6,975 bases of DNA from the NCBI GenBank assembly GCA_024222485.1, contig JAAEPJ010000037.1:1-6975 (forward strand). Reading direction: 5' to 3'. Shown piece by piece: positions 6,098 to 6,975 of the stretch. How positions within the stretch are numbered: the first letter of the stretch is position 1; the number at the start of each line of letters is the position of its first letter. This stretch comes from a bacterium. Its GTDB lineage: Bacteria > RUG730 > JAAEPJ01. A program made the translations under genes and the position numbers. Under the pieces are notes generated by a model. It did no database searches, was not told where the DNA came from, and was given only the letters and a program-made list of their open reading frames with translations.

Positions 6098-6975
6098 ATG
6101 AGAAAGAAACTATCAATAATTTTTGCAGTGTTGTCATTATGCTTAGGAGGGAATTTATTTGCAGACATCCAGTATGAATTTGACAAATATATATCAGGAG
6201 TACTCAGCCCGCTTGCTATAACGAGTGATTCTACTGGTAATATCTATGTAGCACAAGATTCTGGATATATAAAAAAACTAAATAGTGATGGAGAGCTTTT
6301 GTTATCTTTTGGTGAATTTGGTTTTGGAGAAGGTCAGTTTTTTGAGCTTTCTGGAATAGCGGTGGATTCTGAAGGTTATATATATGTTCTAGAGTCTTGG
6401 ACTCATCGAGTTCTGAAGTTTGATAGTGCTGGAGAATTTGTACTCACTTTTGGAGGTGAGGGAAGTGGAGATGATGAATTTGATAGTCCTGCTGGAATAG
6501 CGGTAGATGATAGTGATAATATTGTTGTGGCAGATTCAGGTAACCATCGTATCCAGAAGTTCAAGAGTGATGGAGAGTACTTATCAACTATTGGAGGGGG
6601 TGGCGAAGGAAGTGGTGATGGGGAGTTTTCCTCCCCTGAGGGAATCGCTCTAGATAATAGTGGGAATATATATGTTACAGATTCTCATAATCATCGAGTT
6701 CAGAAGTTTAATAGTAGTGGAGAGCATATTTTAACTTTTGGAGGTGAGGGAAGTGGAGATGATGAATTTGATAAGCCTGATGGAATAGTGGTAGATGATA
6801 GCGGGAATATTTATGTGATGGATACAGAGAATGCTCGCGTTCAGAAGTTTGCTAGTAGTGGAGAGTATATTTTAACTTTTAAAGATCCTGAGGGGCTATT
6901 AGATGATGATTGTTACTATCTAATGATAGATGCTAGTGGATATATATATGTATCAGGAAATAATAGTCTTCTGAA
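6098..6975 (+). CDS. Secreted NHL-repeat beta-propeller protein, 3' end missing
   Basis: The first 292 codons of an open frame that runs off the right edge. Residues 1-22 form a Sec signal peptide (RKK, hydrophobic core, cleavage likely after NLFA), so the protein is probably exported. The cysteine at 15 is not in a proper lipobox because Leu, not Gly, Ala or Ser, precedes it. From about residue 37 there are units of 47-49 residues: roughly 37-83, 84-130, 131-179, 180-226, 227-274, and a sixth begun at 275. Each follows a pattern like GIAVD-SGNIYV-DS-NHRVQKF-SGE-LTFG, which is the NHL repeat, one blade of a beta-propeller per unit. Such propellers generally bind proteins, carbohydrates or ligands; no catalytic residues are evident, so the function is unknown. 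Whether further domains, such as an anchor or sorting tail, follow cannot be seen. Blades 2-5 are very alike, and two carry an identical 40-base stretch. The upstream gene is divergent, so no operon partner is visible. Confidence 0.85.
   Translation, partial: MRKKLSIIFAVLSLCLGGNLFADIQYEFDKYISGVLSPLAITSDSTGNIYVAQDSGYIKKLNSDGELLLSFGEFGFGEGQFFELSGIAVDSEGYIYVLESWTHRVLKFDSAGEFVLTFGGEGSGDDEFDSPAGIAVDDSDNIVVADSGNHRIQKFKSDGEYLSTIGGGGEGSGDGEFSSPEGIALDNSGNIYVTDSHNHRVQKFNSSGEHILTFGGEGSGDDEFDKPDGIVVDDSGNIYVMDTENARVQKFASSGEYILTFKDPEGLLDDDCYYLMIDASGYIYVSGNNSLL
6446..6485 (+). repeat. 40-base exact repeat, copy 1 (junction of NHL blades 2 and 3)
   Basis: This stretch encodes the TFGGEGSGDDEFD linker between blades 2 and 3. 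It is identical base for base to 6734-6773, which lies 288 bases (96 codons, two blades) downstream. Identity at third codon positions shows recent duplication or gene conversion rather than protein-level selection alone. Confidence 0.9.
6734..6773 (+). repeat. 40-base exact repeat, copy 2 (junction of NHL blades 4 and 5)
   Basis: This is the second copy of the exact repeat, encoding the same linker between blades 4 and 5. Similarity continues on the 3' side with scattered differences (GIAVDDS against GIVVDDS), so the repeated unit is larger than the exact core. Confidence 0.9.

Noticed and set aside
6098-6163. Lipoprotein signal on the NHL protein
   Set aside because: Cys15 is preceded by Leu at -1, where a lipobox needs Gly, Ala or Ser; a standard signal peptidase I site after NLFA fits better.

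Overview
This is a strongly AT-rich window with ordinary bacterial genes: Shine-Dalgarno sites, ATG starts, and short spacing inside operons. A Sec-type signal peptide on the last gene and the mix of families point to an uncultured, low-GC, probably Gram-negative lineage. A candidate phylum such as Omnitrophota is a guess from gene content only and cannot be settled from this sequence. No tRNA, rRNA, CRISPR array or transposase gene was seen.

Layout. Positions 1-3 look like the ATG of a divergent minus-strand gene cut off by the left edge. Positions 4-576 are an AT-rich divergent intergenic region with an inverted repeat just upstream of the first full gene. Two plus-strand genes follow as an apparent operon. 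The first (577-2742) encodes a CPA2/Kef-type cation:proton antiporter fused through an unrecognised cytoplasmic segment to a PTS EIIA (PtsN/fructose-type) domain that keeps its phospho-acceptor histidine. The second (2769-3152) encodes an Rrf2-family regulator with three cysteines at IscR-like positions. Facing them, with only 11 bases between stop codons, is a minus-strand pair: nadK (4779-5582) followed by recN (3164-4732). Positions 5583-6097 form a second AT-rich divergent intergenic region. From 6098 to the right edge runs a secreted NHL-repeat beta-propeller protein whose 3' end lies outside the window.

How the genes may work together. The antiporter-EIIA fusion plus Rrf2 regulator is the most interesting unit. 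It suggests an ion transporter that could be tuned after translation by phosphotransfer and in transcription by an Fe-S or redox sensor; this is inference from domains and adjacency. nadK and recN are housekeeping genes (NADP supply and double-strand break repair) that are also near neighbours in other bacteria. The NHL protein looks unrelated to the rest and is probably exported.
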